From: Chroococcidiopsis sp. TS-821
GTDB lineage: Bacteria; Cyanobacteriota; Cyanobacteriia; Cyanobacteriales; Chroococcidiopsidaceae
Length of the DNA: 64,000 nt
Direction: 5' to 3'
Assembly: GCF_002939305.1 (NCBI RefSeq)
Contig: NZ_MVDI01000003.1
Coordinates: forward strand, 248,001 to 312,000
Shown: one piece after another, positions 27,768 through 36,193 of the stretch
Layout of the letters: every line of letters starts with the position of its first letter
Numbering within the stretch: position 1 is the stretch's first letter
The notes under the pieces: generated by a model
Told to the model about the DNA's origin: nothing
The model's input: the letters and a program-made list of their open reading frames with translations, nothing else
Databases searched by the model: none
Translations under genes and position numbers: made by a program

Positions 27768-27833
27768 CAGGTGATTGATAACTGGTAATTGGCAAGAATA
27801 TCTGTTTAGCTATTACTTATTCCCTATTACCAG
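27768..27833. repeat. Heptamer-based inverted repeat, copy C (3' of bioD)
   Basis: The left arm (GTGATTGATAACTGGTAATT), the AAGAATATCT joint and a right arm of TATTACTTATTCCCTATTACC repeat the design of copy B on the other side of bioD. Confidence 0.55.
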
Positions 27834-27847
27834 CAAAGCAAAGTACT

Positions 27848-28519
27848 ATGCAACTTGCCTTAAAACACTTAGCCACGACAAATACTGACATTCTCCTCAG
27901 CGTACCTGTAGGAAAAAGTGTCTTATTAGAAAATGTTGACTGGCAGACATTTGAGAAGATCTTAACTCAATTGGGAGACCATCGTGCTGCTCGACTTGCG
28001 TATGACCAAGGAATCCTAGAAATTATGGCTCCTCTCCCAGAACATGAATACTACAAAGAAGCAGTTGGAGTTTTAGTACAAGATTTAGCAGATGTCCTCG
28101 ATATTGATTACGAAACTCTTGGTTCAACAACTTGGAAACGCCCAGACTTGTTAGCAGGAGTAGAACCCGATAACTGTTTTTACTTTCAACACGAGTCAGT
28201 CATTCGCGGTAAATTAGATTTTGACCTTACCCAAGATCCACCACCCGATTTAGTTTTAGAAATTGACATTACGAGTAAATCACTCGATCGAATGCCGATT
28301 TATGCAAAATTAGGCGTTCCTGAAATTTGGCGTTACGATAAAGGACAAATTAAAATTTACCAACTTCAGGGCGAAGCATATGTCGAAACCGGTATAAGTC
28401 TCGCCTTTCCCATGATTCCAGTACAGCAAATTATTCCTTTTATTCAGCAACATCGAGCCGCAGGGAAAAAAGCAATGCGCCGTGCCTTCCGTGAATGGGT
28501 TAGGCTACAGATAGCGTAA
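27848..28519 (+). CDS. Uma2 (DUF820) family putative endonuclease
   Basis: This 223-residue protein belongs to the Uma2 family. It has the usual LEIMAPLPEHE, DLVLEIDITSKS (D...E-x-D/T of a PD-(D/E)xK-like core), and LGVPEIWRYD. The family is greatly expanded in cyanobacteria, often near mobile or unknown genes; nuclease activity is predicted by fold and not demonstrated for most. It has a basic C-terminal end. Confidence 0.85.
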   Translation: MQLALKHLATTNTDILLSVPVGKSVLLENVDWQTFEKILTQLGDHRAARLAYDQGILEIMAPLPEHEYYKEAVGVLVQDLADVLDIDYETLGSTTWKRPDLLAGVEPDNCFYFQHESVIRGKLDFDLTQDPPPDLVLEIDITSKSLDRMPIYAKLGVPEIWRYDKGQIKIYQLQGEAYVETGISLAFPMIPVQQIIPFIQQHRAAGKKAMRRAFREWVRLQIA

Positions 28520-28565
28520 GCAGTATCAATCGCATGCTGTAGCACATTTATCTAGTTAAAGAGTA

Positions 28566-29795
28566 ATGGTTTCTACTTCCTCAAAACCTCTTAATATTGA
28601 TTTATCTCGTATTCGCTCAGATATTCAAGCTTTACAACCGCAGTTAGTTGCGTGGCGGCGCAAGTTGCATCAACGCCCAGAACTAGGGTTTCAAGAACAC
28701 TTGACTGCCGAATTTGTTGCCGAAAAACTGCAAGAATGGGGCATTGAGCATCAAACAGGAATTGCTAAAACAGGAATTGTTGCGACTATTAGAGGTCAGA
28801 GGTCAGAGGTTAGACAGAAAGAAAAAGAAACTGTGTTGGCGATTCGAGCGGATATGGATGCGTTACCGATTCAGGAAGAAAATGACGTGCCTTACCGTTC
28901 GCAGCACGATGGAGTAATGCACGCCTGCGGTCACGACGGTCATACTGCGATCGCTCTTGGTACGGCTTACTATCTTTCACAACACCTTGATACGTTTAGC
29001 GGTACTGTAAAAATTATCTTCCAGCCAGCAGAAGAAGGACCAGGAGGCGCTAAACCAATGATTGAGGCGGGAGTATTAAAAAATCCCGATGTTGATGCAA
29101 TCGTTGGTTTACATTTATGGAATAATCTGCCTTTGGGTACGGTAGGCGTTCGCAGTGGTGCGCTGATGGCAGCTGTCGAAAAGTTTCATTGCACAATCTT
29201 AGGTAAAGGCGGGCATGGTGCCATGCCGCATCAAACGATTGATTCAGTAGTTGTAGCTGCCCAAATTGTCAATGCTTTGCAAACAATCGTAGCACGAAAT
29301 GTCGATCCAATTGAATCAGCAGTTGTAACTGTAGGCGAACTTCATGCGGGGACAGCGCTGAATGTAATTGCAGATACTGCCAGAATGAGCGGTACAGTAC
29401 GATATTTTAACCCGAAGTTGGAGGGGTATTTTGCTCAACGCATCGAGCAAGTTATTGCGGGAATTTGCCAAAGTCATGGTGCAAAGTATGAATTGAATTA
29501 CTCGCACCTCTATCCTCCAGTGATTAACGATCCTGGTATGGCAGAATTTGTGCGATCGCAAGCTGTCAGAGTTGTGGAAACACCGCTAGGAATTGTCCCT
29601 GAGTGTCAAACTATGGGAGGCGAAGATATGTCGTTCTTTTTGCAGCAAGTTCCTGGATGCTACTTCTTTTTAGGTGCGGCAAATCTGAGTAAAAACTTGG
29701 CGTATCCCCACCACCATCCCCGTTTTGACTTTGATGAAACCGCTTTAGGAATGGGGGTAGAGATCTTTGTACGCTGTGTGGAGAATTTTAGTTAA
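28566..29795 (+). CDS. M20 family amidohydrolase (IAA-amino acid hydrolase/hippurate hydrolase-like)
   Basis: The 409-residue enzyme has the di-metal motifs RADMDALP, HACGHDGH and PAEEGPGGAK, and a C-terminal HHHPRFDFDE. The family removes acyl groups from N-acyl amino acids. An insertion encoding about ten residues (RGQRSEVRQKEKE) sits between ATIRG and the strand before RADMD; it contains a 7-base tandem repeat (AGAGGTC x3, 28791-28811). The reading frame stays open. Confidence 0.92.
   Translation: MVSTSSKPLNIDLSRIRSDIQALQPQLVAWRRKLHQRPELGFQEHLTAEFVAEKLQEWGIEHQTGIAKTGIVATIRGQRSEVRQKEKETVLAIRADMDALPIQEENDVPYRSQHDGVMHACGHDGHTAIALGTAYYLSQHLDTFSGTVKIIFQPAEEGPGGAKPMIEAGVLKNPDVDAIVGLHLWNNLPLGTVGVRSGALMAAVEKFHCTILGKGGHGAMPHQTIDSVVVAAQIVNALQTIVARNVDPIESAVVTVGELHAGTALNVIADTARMSGTVRYFNPKLEGYFAQRIEQVIAGICQSHGAKYELNYSHLYPPVINDPGMAEFVRSQAVRVVETPLGIVPECQTMGGEDMSFFLQQVPGCYFFLGAANLSKNLAYPHHHPRFDFDETALGMGVEIFVRCVENFS
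28791..28811 (+). repeat. In-gene heptamer tandem repeat
   Basis: Three AGAGGTC-type units, the third ending in T. Three units of seven keep the frame; gain or loss of one would shift it. Confidence 0.7.
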
Positions 29796-29796
29796 A

Positions 29797-30379
29797 GGAC
29801 TTCCATTCGGCGCTGTTGCATGGTTTCTACTCAGCATTTAAGATGGAGATGATTTTCTAACGTTAAGCCTTGAAAGTCATAAAGGGCTATCCAAGAATAA
29901 GTTGCAAGATCTGCAATCGAGTAATCACCGCAAAGAAATTCATGATTGACCAGTTGTTTATCAAGTACGCCGTAAAGTCGTAATATTTCTTTTTCGTAGC
30001 GTTCAATTGCGTAGGGGATTTTTTCAGGAGCAAACTTTTTAAAGTGGTTGAGTTGACCAAACATTGGTCTAACACTAGCCATTTGTAGCATTAGCCATTC
30101 CAAAACTTGAAAACGTTATTTTAGATCTGTGTGTAGCAGGTTTCCAATTTTTGCAGCTAAATAAACTAAAATTGCTCCTGATTCAAAAGCTGTTATTTCT
30201 GTCTGTTAGTCAATAATTGCAGAAATTTTACTATTTGGATTAATTGCAACATCCTCTAGCGTAAATTGATCGTCCTTCGTAATATCAATCACATGAACGC
30301 TGTCAGGAAGTTCTACTTCCTCCAACATAATCGAAGCCTTACATCCATTTGGAGTCGTGAAGGTGTAGAGGTCAATCAT
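29797..30379 (-). pseudogene. Decayed glutathione S-transferase gene
   Basis: Read from an ATG at 30379, the sequence gives MIDLYTFTTPNGCKASIMLEE, NPNSKISAIID, then an in-frame TAA, then TEITAFESGAILVYLAAKIG, a second stop, then VLEWLMLQM, FGQLNHFKKFAPEKIPYAI and DYSIADLATYSW. A third stop at 29831 precedes a short tail-like remnant (MQQRRMEV). This is the order of a Ure2/YfcG-type glutathione transferase with three stops and a missing central block. The longest intact piece (29831-30103) has 90 codons and would lack the glutathione site. Confidence 0.85.
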
Positions 30380-30414
30380 GATAGTAATTTAAGTTAAGTC
30401 TTGCCAAATAAGCA

Positions 30415-31392
30415 ATGAGCGATCGCATACACGAGTCTAAATATCTTCCTGGGCGTGTCGTTGTGACGTCCTCCGGTAACTTAGCACAGCGGATAGCTCA
30501 TCATTTTTCTACTGGAACTGTCATCACTTTACCGCACGATCGCGTTGTTCTCGATGCGCCTGATACATTTGCCTTGGTTCCAGGTATTCAACCTGTCGAT
30601 GCACTGCTGATGGATAGCTTACCGCAACTCAAACTAATTCAACGTTCAGGCGTTGGGGTGGAAAATGTTGATATTCCAGCAGCAACACAACGCGGTATCT
30701 ATGTCGCTAATGTTCCCTCGGCGGGGACAGGTAATGCAGAATCAGTCGCAGAACTTGTAATCTTACATATGCTAGCTTTAGCGCGAAACTATCGCGGTGG
30801 TGAACTTAACTGGAATCAACCTGAAGGACAAAGTTTGTGGAAAAAAACGGTTGGTATCTACGGTTTGGGCGGTATTGGACAAGCACTTGCACGCAGATTA
30901 CGGGCTTTTGAGGTGCAACTACTAGGAATTAAGCGACAACTCGATCCACAATTAGCTCATACCCTTGGTTTAGAGTGGCTGGGAACTCCAACTGAGCGAT
31001 CGCATTTACTACAACACTCCGATTTTGTCGTTATTGCGGCTTCAGCGGATAATGTTACGCAACCTTTTGGTTGGGAAGACTTTCAACAAATGAAATCTAG
31101 TGCGTATCTCATCAACGTGACTCGCGGTGCGTGGGTAGATGAAAGCGCTTTAGTAACAGCCTTACAAAATAAAGTCATTGCAGGTGCAGGACTTGACGTC
31201 TTTCAACAAGAACCATTACCAGCCGATTCCCCACTTCTGCAAGCAAACTTGCATCTAACACTCACTCCACATTTAGGCGGACATACAGATACTGCTTCCA
31301 CAGGAATTGCCAAGGCTGTCGTGACAAATATTCTACGAGTCGCACAAGGTCAAACACCAGAAAATTGTCTTAACGTGGAAGTACAGGGATAA
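30415..31392 (+). CDS. D-2-hydroxyacid dehydrogenase family protein
   Basis: This 325-residue protein has the NAD-binding motif GIYGLGGIGQALARR, the conserved INVTRGAWVDE with the catalytic Arg, a Glu in LDVFQQEPLP, and the catalytic His in PHLGGHTDT. The N-terminal half has VQRSGVGVENVD-like substrate-domain features (here IQRSGVGVENVDI). The substrate may be a 2-keto acid such as hydroxypyruvate or phosphoglycerate; none can be singled out. The stop is 17 bases before the next gene's ATG. Confidence 0.9.
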   Translation: MSDRIHESKYLPGRVVVTSSGNLAQRIAHHFSTGTVITLPHDRVVLDAPDTFALVPGIQPVDALLMDSLPQLKLIQRSGVGVENVDIPAATQRGIYVANVPSAGTGNAESVAELVILHMLALARNYRGGELNWNQPEGQSLWKKTVGIYGLGGIGQALARRLRAFEVQLLGIKRQLDPQLAHTLGLEWLGTPTERSHLLQHSDFVVIAASADNVTQPFGWEDFQQMKSSAYLINVTRGAWVDESALVTALQNKVIAGAGLDVFQQEPLPADSPLLQANLHLTLTPHLGGHTDTASTGIAKAVVTNILRVAQGQTPENCLNVEVQG

Positions 31393-31408
31393 TCTATTGA
31401 ATGAGAAC

Positions 31409-33643
31409 ATGCAAGCATCGCATCCGATTGTCAAGGACTTGGTGTTGATTGGTGGCGGACACAGCCATGCGATCGCCCTCAGAATGTTTGGGATGAAACC
31501 ACTTCCTGGAGTTCGCATCACCCTCATTAGCGAAGCATCGGATACGCCTTATTCGGGAATGTTACCAGGTCATGTTGCAGGTTTTTACTCGCGCGAGGAA
31601 TGTCATATTGATTTGCGTCGTTTAGCGCAATTTGCTCAAGCGCAGCTATATATTGACCAAGCCATCGGTTTAGACTTGGAAAACAAGCAAGTGATCTGCG
31701 CGCATCGTCCACCTGTAGCGTTTGATGTCGTTTCGCTCGATATTGGCAGTACTCCAGCAACCGTATCTGTACCTGGTGCTACTGAGTATGCGATCGCTGC
31801 AAAACCAATCTCAAAATTACTCGCGCAGTGGGATCAATTTGTTGAAAATGTCAAGCAAAATCCGCAACAGTCCGTTCGTATCGGTGTGGTTGGTGGAGGT
31901 GCAGGTGGTGTCGAGTTAACACTTTCACTGCAAAGTCACTTACAAAAAATTCTGGCGCAGCATTCTTCTAACTTAGAAATTCACTTGTTTCATCGCGATG
32001 CGGAACTCATGCCCAGTTATAACAAGTGGGTACGCCATCGTTTTCAGGAAATTTTACAACAGCGAAAGGTTCAATTACATTTACAAGAAACTGTCTCAGA
32101 AGTGCAACCGCACAAAGTCGTTTGCGAGTCAGGATTAAAAGTCGAGTGCGATCGCATATTTTGGGTAACGCAAGCATCCGCCCCCAAATGGTTGCGCGAA
32201 TCAGGGCTTGCAACGGATGCAGATGGATTTGTGCAAGTCAACAACAATTTACAGTCAATTTCGCATCCTCAGGTCTTCGCCGCCGGAGATGTGGCGACAA
32301 TGGTCGACCATCCGCGCCCAAAAGCAGGCGTATTTGCAGTTCGTCAAGGAAAACCTTTGTTTGAGAACTTGCAACGAAGTTTATTAGAAAAACCGCTAAA
32401 ACCTTATAAACCACAGAAACAATATTTAAGTTTAATCGGTACAGGTGACGGCAAAGCGATCGCTACTCGTGGTTCTTTTGGTTTTGGTCCTCTTCAACTT
32501 TTATGGCGTTGGAAAGACTGGATCGATCGCCGTTTCATGCAACGCTTCGACGATCTACCAGAAATGACATCAGAGGACGCCCTATCTTCCCCCCATTCCG
32601 CTACAATGCGCTGCGCTGGTTGTGGTTCTAAAGTAGGAAGTACAGTTTTAGCGCGTGTCTTGCAACGAATTGAACAACCGTTAAAGGGCGATCGCCCAGA
32701 TATTTTAATTGGGTTAGATGCGCCGGATGATGCTGCGGTAGTGCAAGTCCCCGCAAACTTGGCAATGGTGCATACAATCGATTATTTTCGCGCTTTAATT
32801 AACGATCCGTACCTGTTTGGGCAGATTAGTGCAAATCACTGCTTGAGTGATATTTTTGCCATGGGTGCAGTACCGCAAAGTGCATTGGCGATCGCGACGA
32901 TACCTTATGCGTTGGAAGCAAAAGTCATAGAAACGCTGTTTCAACTTTTATCAGGTGCGATCAAAGTTTTAGCACAAGCAAATACACCACTAGTCGGCGG
33001 ACACACGACAGAAGGTGCAGAACTCGCATTTGGTTTATCGTGTAACGGTCTAGTTCATCCTGATAAACTATTACGTAAAAGTGGAATGGAACCAAGTCAA
33101 GTCCTGATCCTCACTAAAGCACTGGGAACAGGAACGTTATTCGCTGCGCAGATGCGCCAAAAGGCTAGAGGGAAATGGATTGATAGCGCGATCGCCTCAA
33201 TGTTACTCTCTAATGCTGCTGCTGCAACCTGTTTTTTAGAACATGGCGCTACAGCTTGTACGGATATTACAGGTTTTGGCTTACTAGGACATTTAATCGA
33301 AATGGTGCGAGCATCGCGTGTAGCAGTTGAATTACACTTGCCAGCAATTCCAGTTTTAGATGGTGCGATCGCGACAACACAGCAAGGAATTTTCAGTTCG
33401 CTACATCCCGAAAATTTGCGATTTTCGCGCTATGTTTCTAATCCGACTGCTGCAGAGACTTGTCAGCACTATCCTTTGCTTTTCGATCCTCAAACCTCAG
33501 GTGGTCTTTTAGCAGCACTTCCGCAGCAGAAAGCAAATGATTGTCTAGCAGCACTGCAGAAATTAGGTTATTCTGACTGCCAGATGATTGGTGAAGTTAA
33601 AGAACTAGTAGAAGAACTGAATTTAGTGACCCTAGTACTATAG
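31409..33643 (+). CDS. selD: Selenide, water dikinase fused to an NADH-dehydrogenase-like flavoprotein
   Basis: I chose the ATG at 31409 (744 residues) over a TTG 12 bases earlier. Residues ~10-370 are a pyridine-nucleotide/FAD oxidoreductase (GGGHSHAIAL, GVVGGGAGGVELTL, VFAAGDVATM). From about residue 400 the SelD part begins with RCAGCGSKVG, which keeps the catalytic Cys405 and Lys408, followed by GLDAPDDAAV, DYFRALINDPYLFG and DPQTSGG. SelD makes selenophosphate. This fusion is known in cyanobacteria and some algae. The catalytic residue is Cys, not selenocysteine. Confidence 0.93.
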   Translation: MQASHPIVKDLVLIGGGHSHAIALRMFGMKPLPGVRITLISEASDTPYSGMLPGHVAGFYSREECHIDLRRLAQFAQAQLYIDQAIGLDLENKQVICAHRPPVAFDVVSLDIGSTPATVSVPGATEYAIAAKPISKLLAQWDQFVENVKQNPQQSVRIGVVGGGAGGVELTLSLQSHLQKILAQHSSNLEIHLFHRDAELMPSYNKWVRHRFQEILQQRKVQLHLQETVSEVQPHKVVCESGLKVECDRIFWVTQASAPKWLRESGLATDADGFVQVNNNLQSISHPQVFAAGDVATMVDHPRPKAGVFAVRQGKPLFENLQRSLLEKPLKPYKPQKQYLSLIGTGDGKAIATRGSFGFGPLQLLWRWKDWIDRRFMQRFDDLPEMTSEDALSSPHSATMRCAGCGSKVGSTVLARVLQRIEQPLKGDRPDILIGLDAPDDAAVVQVPANLAMVHTIDYFRALINDPYLFGQISANHCLSDIFAMGAVPQSALAIATIPYALEAKVIETLFQLLSGAIKVLAQANTPLVGGHTTEGAELAFGLSCNGLVHPDKLLRKSGMEPSQVLILTKALGTGTLFAAQMRQKARGKWIDSAIASMLLSNAAAATCFLEHGATACTDITGFGLLGHLIEMVRASRVAVELHLPAIPVLDGAIATTQQGIFSSLHPENLRFSRYVSNPTAAETCQHYPLLFDPQTSGGLLAALPQQKANDCLAALQKLGYSDCQMIGEVKELVEELNLVTLVL

Positions 33644-33704
33644 CGGTGGCATCACAACATTTTATCAAGATCTCTTGAATTAAGTGTTAAAAGGCTAGTA
33701 TTTC

Positions 33705-33746
33705 GTAACTTTTGATACATCTTATTTACCAGAGTATTGATAGTAT
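33705..33746 (+). promoter_or_regulatory. NtcA-type promoter
   Basis: GTA (33705-33707), 8 bases, TAC (33716-33718), exactly 22 bases, then TAGTAT (33741-33746), which fits TAN3T. This is the canonical architecture of promoters activated by the cyanobacterial nitrogen regulator NtcA. Transcription would begin a few bases later, upstream of the riboswitch. A chance match of the full architecture within this short spacer is possible but unlikely. Confidence 0.75.
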
Positions 33747-33799
33747 TTAGAGGTATGTCAAAACAGTTTAGATGTCAATTACTGTCATACCTACAATTA

Positions 33800-33949
33800 A
33801 ATTGCCTCTAGGGTTCCGATTCAAAGTCGTTACGATATTTAGGTAAAAATTTGAATGTCTGGTCCAAGAGAGGCAGGCTAGTACTTGCAAAAAAATATTG
33901 ACATAGAAATTTACTAGCTACACGGCGGGAGAAAAACCCGGGAGGAATT
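33800..33949 (+). ncRNA. Guanidine-I (ykkC) riboswitch
   Basis: The conserved blocks of the ykkC RNA appear in order: CTAGGGTTCCG at about 33808-33818, GGTCCAAGAGAG (33861-33872), and ACACGGCGGGAGAAAAACCC then GGGAGGA at the 3' end. AATTGCCTC and GAGGAATT can form the closing helix. ykkC subtype 1 binds guanidine and switches on import, export or breakdown genes. The ABC importer follows about 210 bases later. Confidence 0.9.
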
Positions 33950-33988
33950 ATAGTTGTCTAATGCAACTAGTTTCTTTCGGGTTTTCTC
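33929..33988 (+). terminator. Riboswitch-controlled alternative hairpin
   Basis: GAGAAAAACCCG (33929-33940), a part of the conserved aptamer core, is nearly complementary to CGGGTTTTCTC (33978-33988), with an inner stem TAGTTG/CAACTA. Formation would break the aptamer, so ligand binding should prevent it and allow read-through. No long U tract follows, so either weak intrinsic termination or another mechanism is used. Confidence 0.6.
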
Positions 33989-34159
33989 TATTGCAGTTAT
34001 CTATGCTTGATTGTTAATCTGCAAATTTGGGAATGATTATAATGACGAAAAATCTTCTTATTAAGGACACAAAAAGGCTATAAATCAGGGATTGATAATT
34101 CATACTTAAAGCTCGATTATTAACAACTGGAAAATCATCATATTTTTGATAAAAATCTT

Positions 34160-35203
34160 ATGAAGAGGCGATCGCTCCTATCCTACTGCATTCTCTTTTG
34201 GGTTACCTTAAGTTTTGTTGTAGGATGTGTCAATCCTGCAGTTTACATCCAAACCACAACCGAAAGTGGAGCAGCGCCCTCCACCATGGCTGGTGCGCTT
34301 CGCCTAGGGTTCAGTGCTTGGCCTGGTTGGTTTCCTTGGCAAGTTGCCCAAGAACGCAGGATATTTGCTACGCACAATGTTCCTGTTGACTTGAGGTGGT
34401 TTGATGGATACTTGGAATCTATCAATGCTCTAACAGCTGGACAAATTGATGCGAATAGTCAAACGTTAGGCGATACAGTCAGTTCAGTTTCTGGTGGTGC
34501 CGATCAAGTCATTGTTCTTGTCAACGACAACTCGACTGGCAATGACAAGGTGATTGTGCGAGAAGGTATCAACTCAGTAGCAGATCTTAGAGGAAAACAA
34601 GTTGCTGCCGAGGAAGGCACTGTCGATCATTTTCTATTACTCTTAGGGCTAGAAAGAGCAGGATTATCAGCGCAAGATATTCAATTTGTTCCGCTAGAAA
34701 CAGGAAGGGCTGCAGCGGCATTTGTGGCAGGGCAAGTTGATGCGGTAGCAGTGTTTGCTCCTTTTACAACTCAAGCCCTAAAGCGTCCTGGGAGTAGAGA
34801 ACTTTTTAGTTCCGCAGATTTTCCTGGAGCTATTTCCGATCACTTAGTATTTACACGTCAATATATTGAGCAACACCCCGATCGCGTACAAGCAGTTGTG
34901 GATGCTTGGTTTAGCACGCTGGACTACATTCAAAATAATCGAGAGGAAGCTTACGCGATTATGGCAAAACGCGCAGGAGTCAGCATTGACGAATACAGAG
35001 AATATGCAGAAGGAACAAAGCTTTTCACAATAGAAGAAAACTTGCAAGCCTTTCAACCAGGAAACGACATGACCTCTTTGTACTTTGCAGCCGAACAAAT
35101 CAGTCAGTTTCTCACCGCAACTGGTTTAGCCGCATCAACACCTGATACGCGCAGGTTATTCGACGATCGCTTTGTCAAAGCCCACGCTGCACAAATGAGG
35201 TAG
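34160..35203 (+). CDS. ABC importer substrate-binding lipoprotein (probable guanidine)
   Basis: This 347-residue protein has a lipoprotein signal ending SFVVGC and an SsuA/NMT1-like fold: LGFSAWPGWFPWQVAQE, TAGQIDANSQTLGD, GTVDHFLLLLGLERAG, GQVDAVAVFAPF. The LGFSAWPGW form is the one found in transporters near urea carboxylase genes. The upstream guanidine riboswitch makes guanidine or a close relative the likely substrate. It starts the three-gene transporter set. The stop is 103 bases before the permease ATG. Confidence 0.88.
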   Translation: MKRRSLLSYCILFWVTLSFVVGCVNPAVYIQTTTESGAAPSTMAGALRLGFSAWPGWFPWQVAQERRIFATHNVPVDLRWFDGYLESINALTAGQIDANSQTLGDTVSSVSGGADQVIVLVNDNSTGNDKVIVREGINSVADLRGKQVAAEEGTVDHFLLLLGLERAGLSAQDIQFVPLETGRAAAAFVAGQVDAVAVFAPFTTQALKRPGSRELFSSADFPGAISDHLVFTRQYIEQHPDRVQAVVDAWFSTLDYIQNNREEAYAIMAKRAGVSIDEYREYAEGTKLFTIEENLQAFQPGNDMTSLYFAAEQISQFLTATGLAASTPDTRRLFDDRFVKAHAAQMR

Positions 35204-35306
35204 GTAGGCGTAATTGATTGCTCGCGTGTTTTATGCTCTATTAACCATTAATCATCCTCATTTATTTCATAAATTCTCATCTTCGCTTCTTTACTACAGG
35301 AAAATC

Positions 35307-36158
35307 ATGAGTCACAGCGTCAATCATCGCTCAATTCGGGCGCTAATCAAGCCCAAGACAATGCGCCATACTGTTTTCTGGCGGTTGAATGAAGACATTC
35401 CCAAATCGCTGAGCAGTGTATTAATCGTTACATCAATCGCATTGCCATTAATATTATGGTGGTTAGTAACGACGTTCGGTAATATCGATCCAACATTTTT
35501 ACCTTCACCTGCGGATGTTATAGCGGCTTTTGGGCGGTTGTGGAGTACTCGCGAACTTTTGAAAGATACTGTTGCAAGTTTATGGCGAGTTGGAGTTGGA
35601 TTTCTCTTTGCTGCTCTTGTCTCAATTCCAATCGGGGTGCTCATGGGTAGTTTTCCGAGCATTCGTGCTTTGCTCGAACCGCTCTTTGGCTTGATGCGCT
35701 ATATGCCTGCACCTGCATTTATTCCCTTACTTATTCTTTATTTAGGCATTGGCGAGGAGCCAAAAATTACGCTGATCTTTATCGGTGTCTTTTTCTTTAA
35801 CTCTTTAATGGTGATGGATACAGTAAAGTTCGTCCCTAAAGACTTAATTGAAGCGACTTATATGTTAGGAGGAACTCGCTGGGAAACTCTCACGCAAGTA
35901 ATTGTCCCCCATGTTCTTCCAGGAATTATTGACGCGTGCCGAATCAACTTAGCCGCCGCCTGGCAACTCGTAATTGTCTCAGAACTTATTGCCGCAAACG
36001 AAGGTTTAGGCAGAAGAATTAGTGTTGCTGGTCGATTTTTGCGCACCGATGAAATTTTTGTCGGGTTAATTGTTATTGGCGTGATTGGCTTGGCATTTGA
36101 CTTACTGTTTCAGTATTTACTGCGCATTTCGTGTAAATGGGCAAGTCAGAAACGATAG
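35307..36158 (+). CDS. ABC importer permease (SsuC/TauC-like)
   Basis: The ATG at 35307 has AGGA seven bases upstream, giving 283 residues; an upstream in-frame start at 35214 is weaker. At least five membrane helices follow an N-terminal polar segment. The EAA-like loop reads EATYMLGGTRWETLTQVIVPHVLPGI, shown here as its EATYMLGG start and IVPHVLPGI end. The C-terminal half has LAAAWQLVIVSELIAA, common to the SsuC/TauC/NrtB family. It pairs with the SBP upstream and the ATPase downstream. Confidence 0.9.
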   Translation: MSHSVNHRSIRALIKPKTMRHTVFWRLNEDIPKSLSSVLIVTSIALPLILWWLVTTFGNIDPTFLPSPADVIAAFGRLWSTRELLKDTVASLWRVGVGFLFAALVSIPIGVLMGSFPSIRALLEPLFGLMRYMPAPAFIPLLILYLGIGEEPKITLIFIGVFFFNSLMVMDTVKFVPKDLIEATYMLGGTRWETLTQVIVPHVLPGIIDACRINLAAAWQLVIVSELIAANEGLGRRISVAGRFLRTDEIFVGLIVIGVIGLAFDLLFQYLLRISCKWASQKR

Positions 36159-36193
36159 TCGTAGTGTCTAAATACAACATGGAGACTTAGTAT

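Noticed and set aside
31409-33643. Selenocysteine (UGA) readthrough in selD
   Set aside because: The catalytic position is a normal Cys codon and there is no in-frame UGA.
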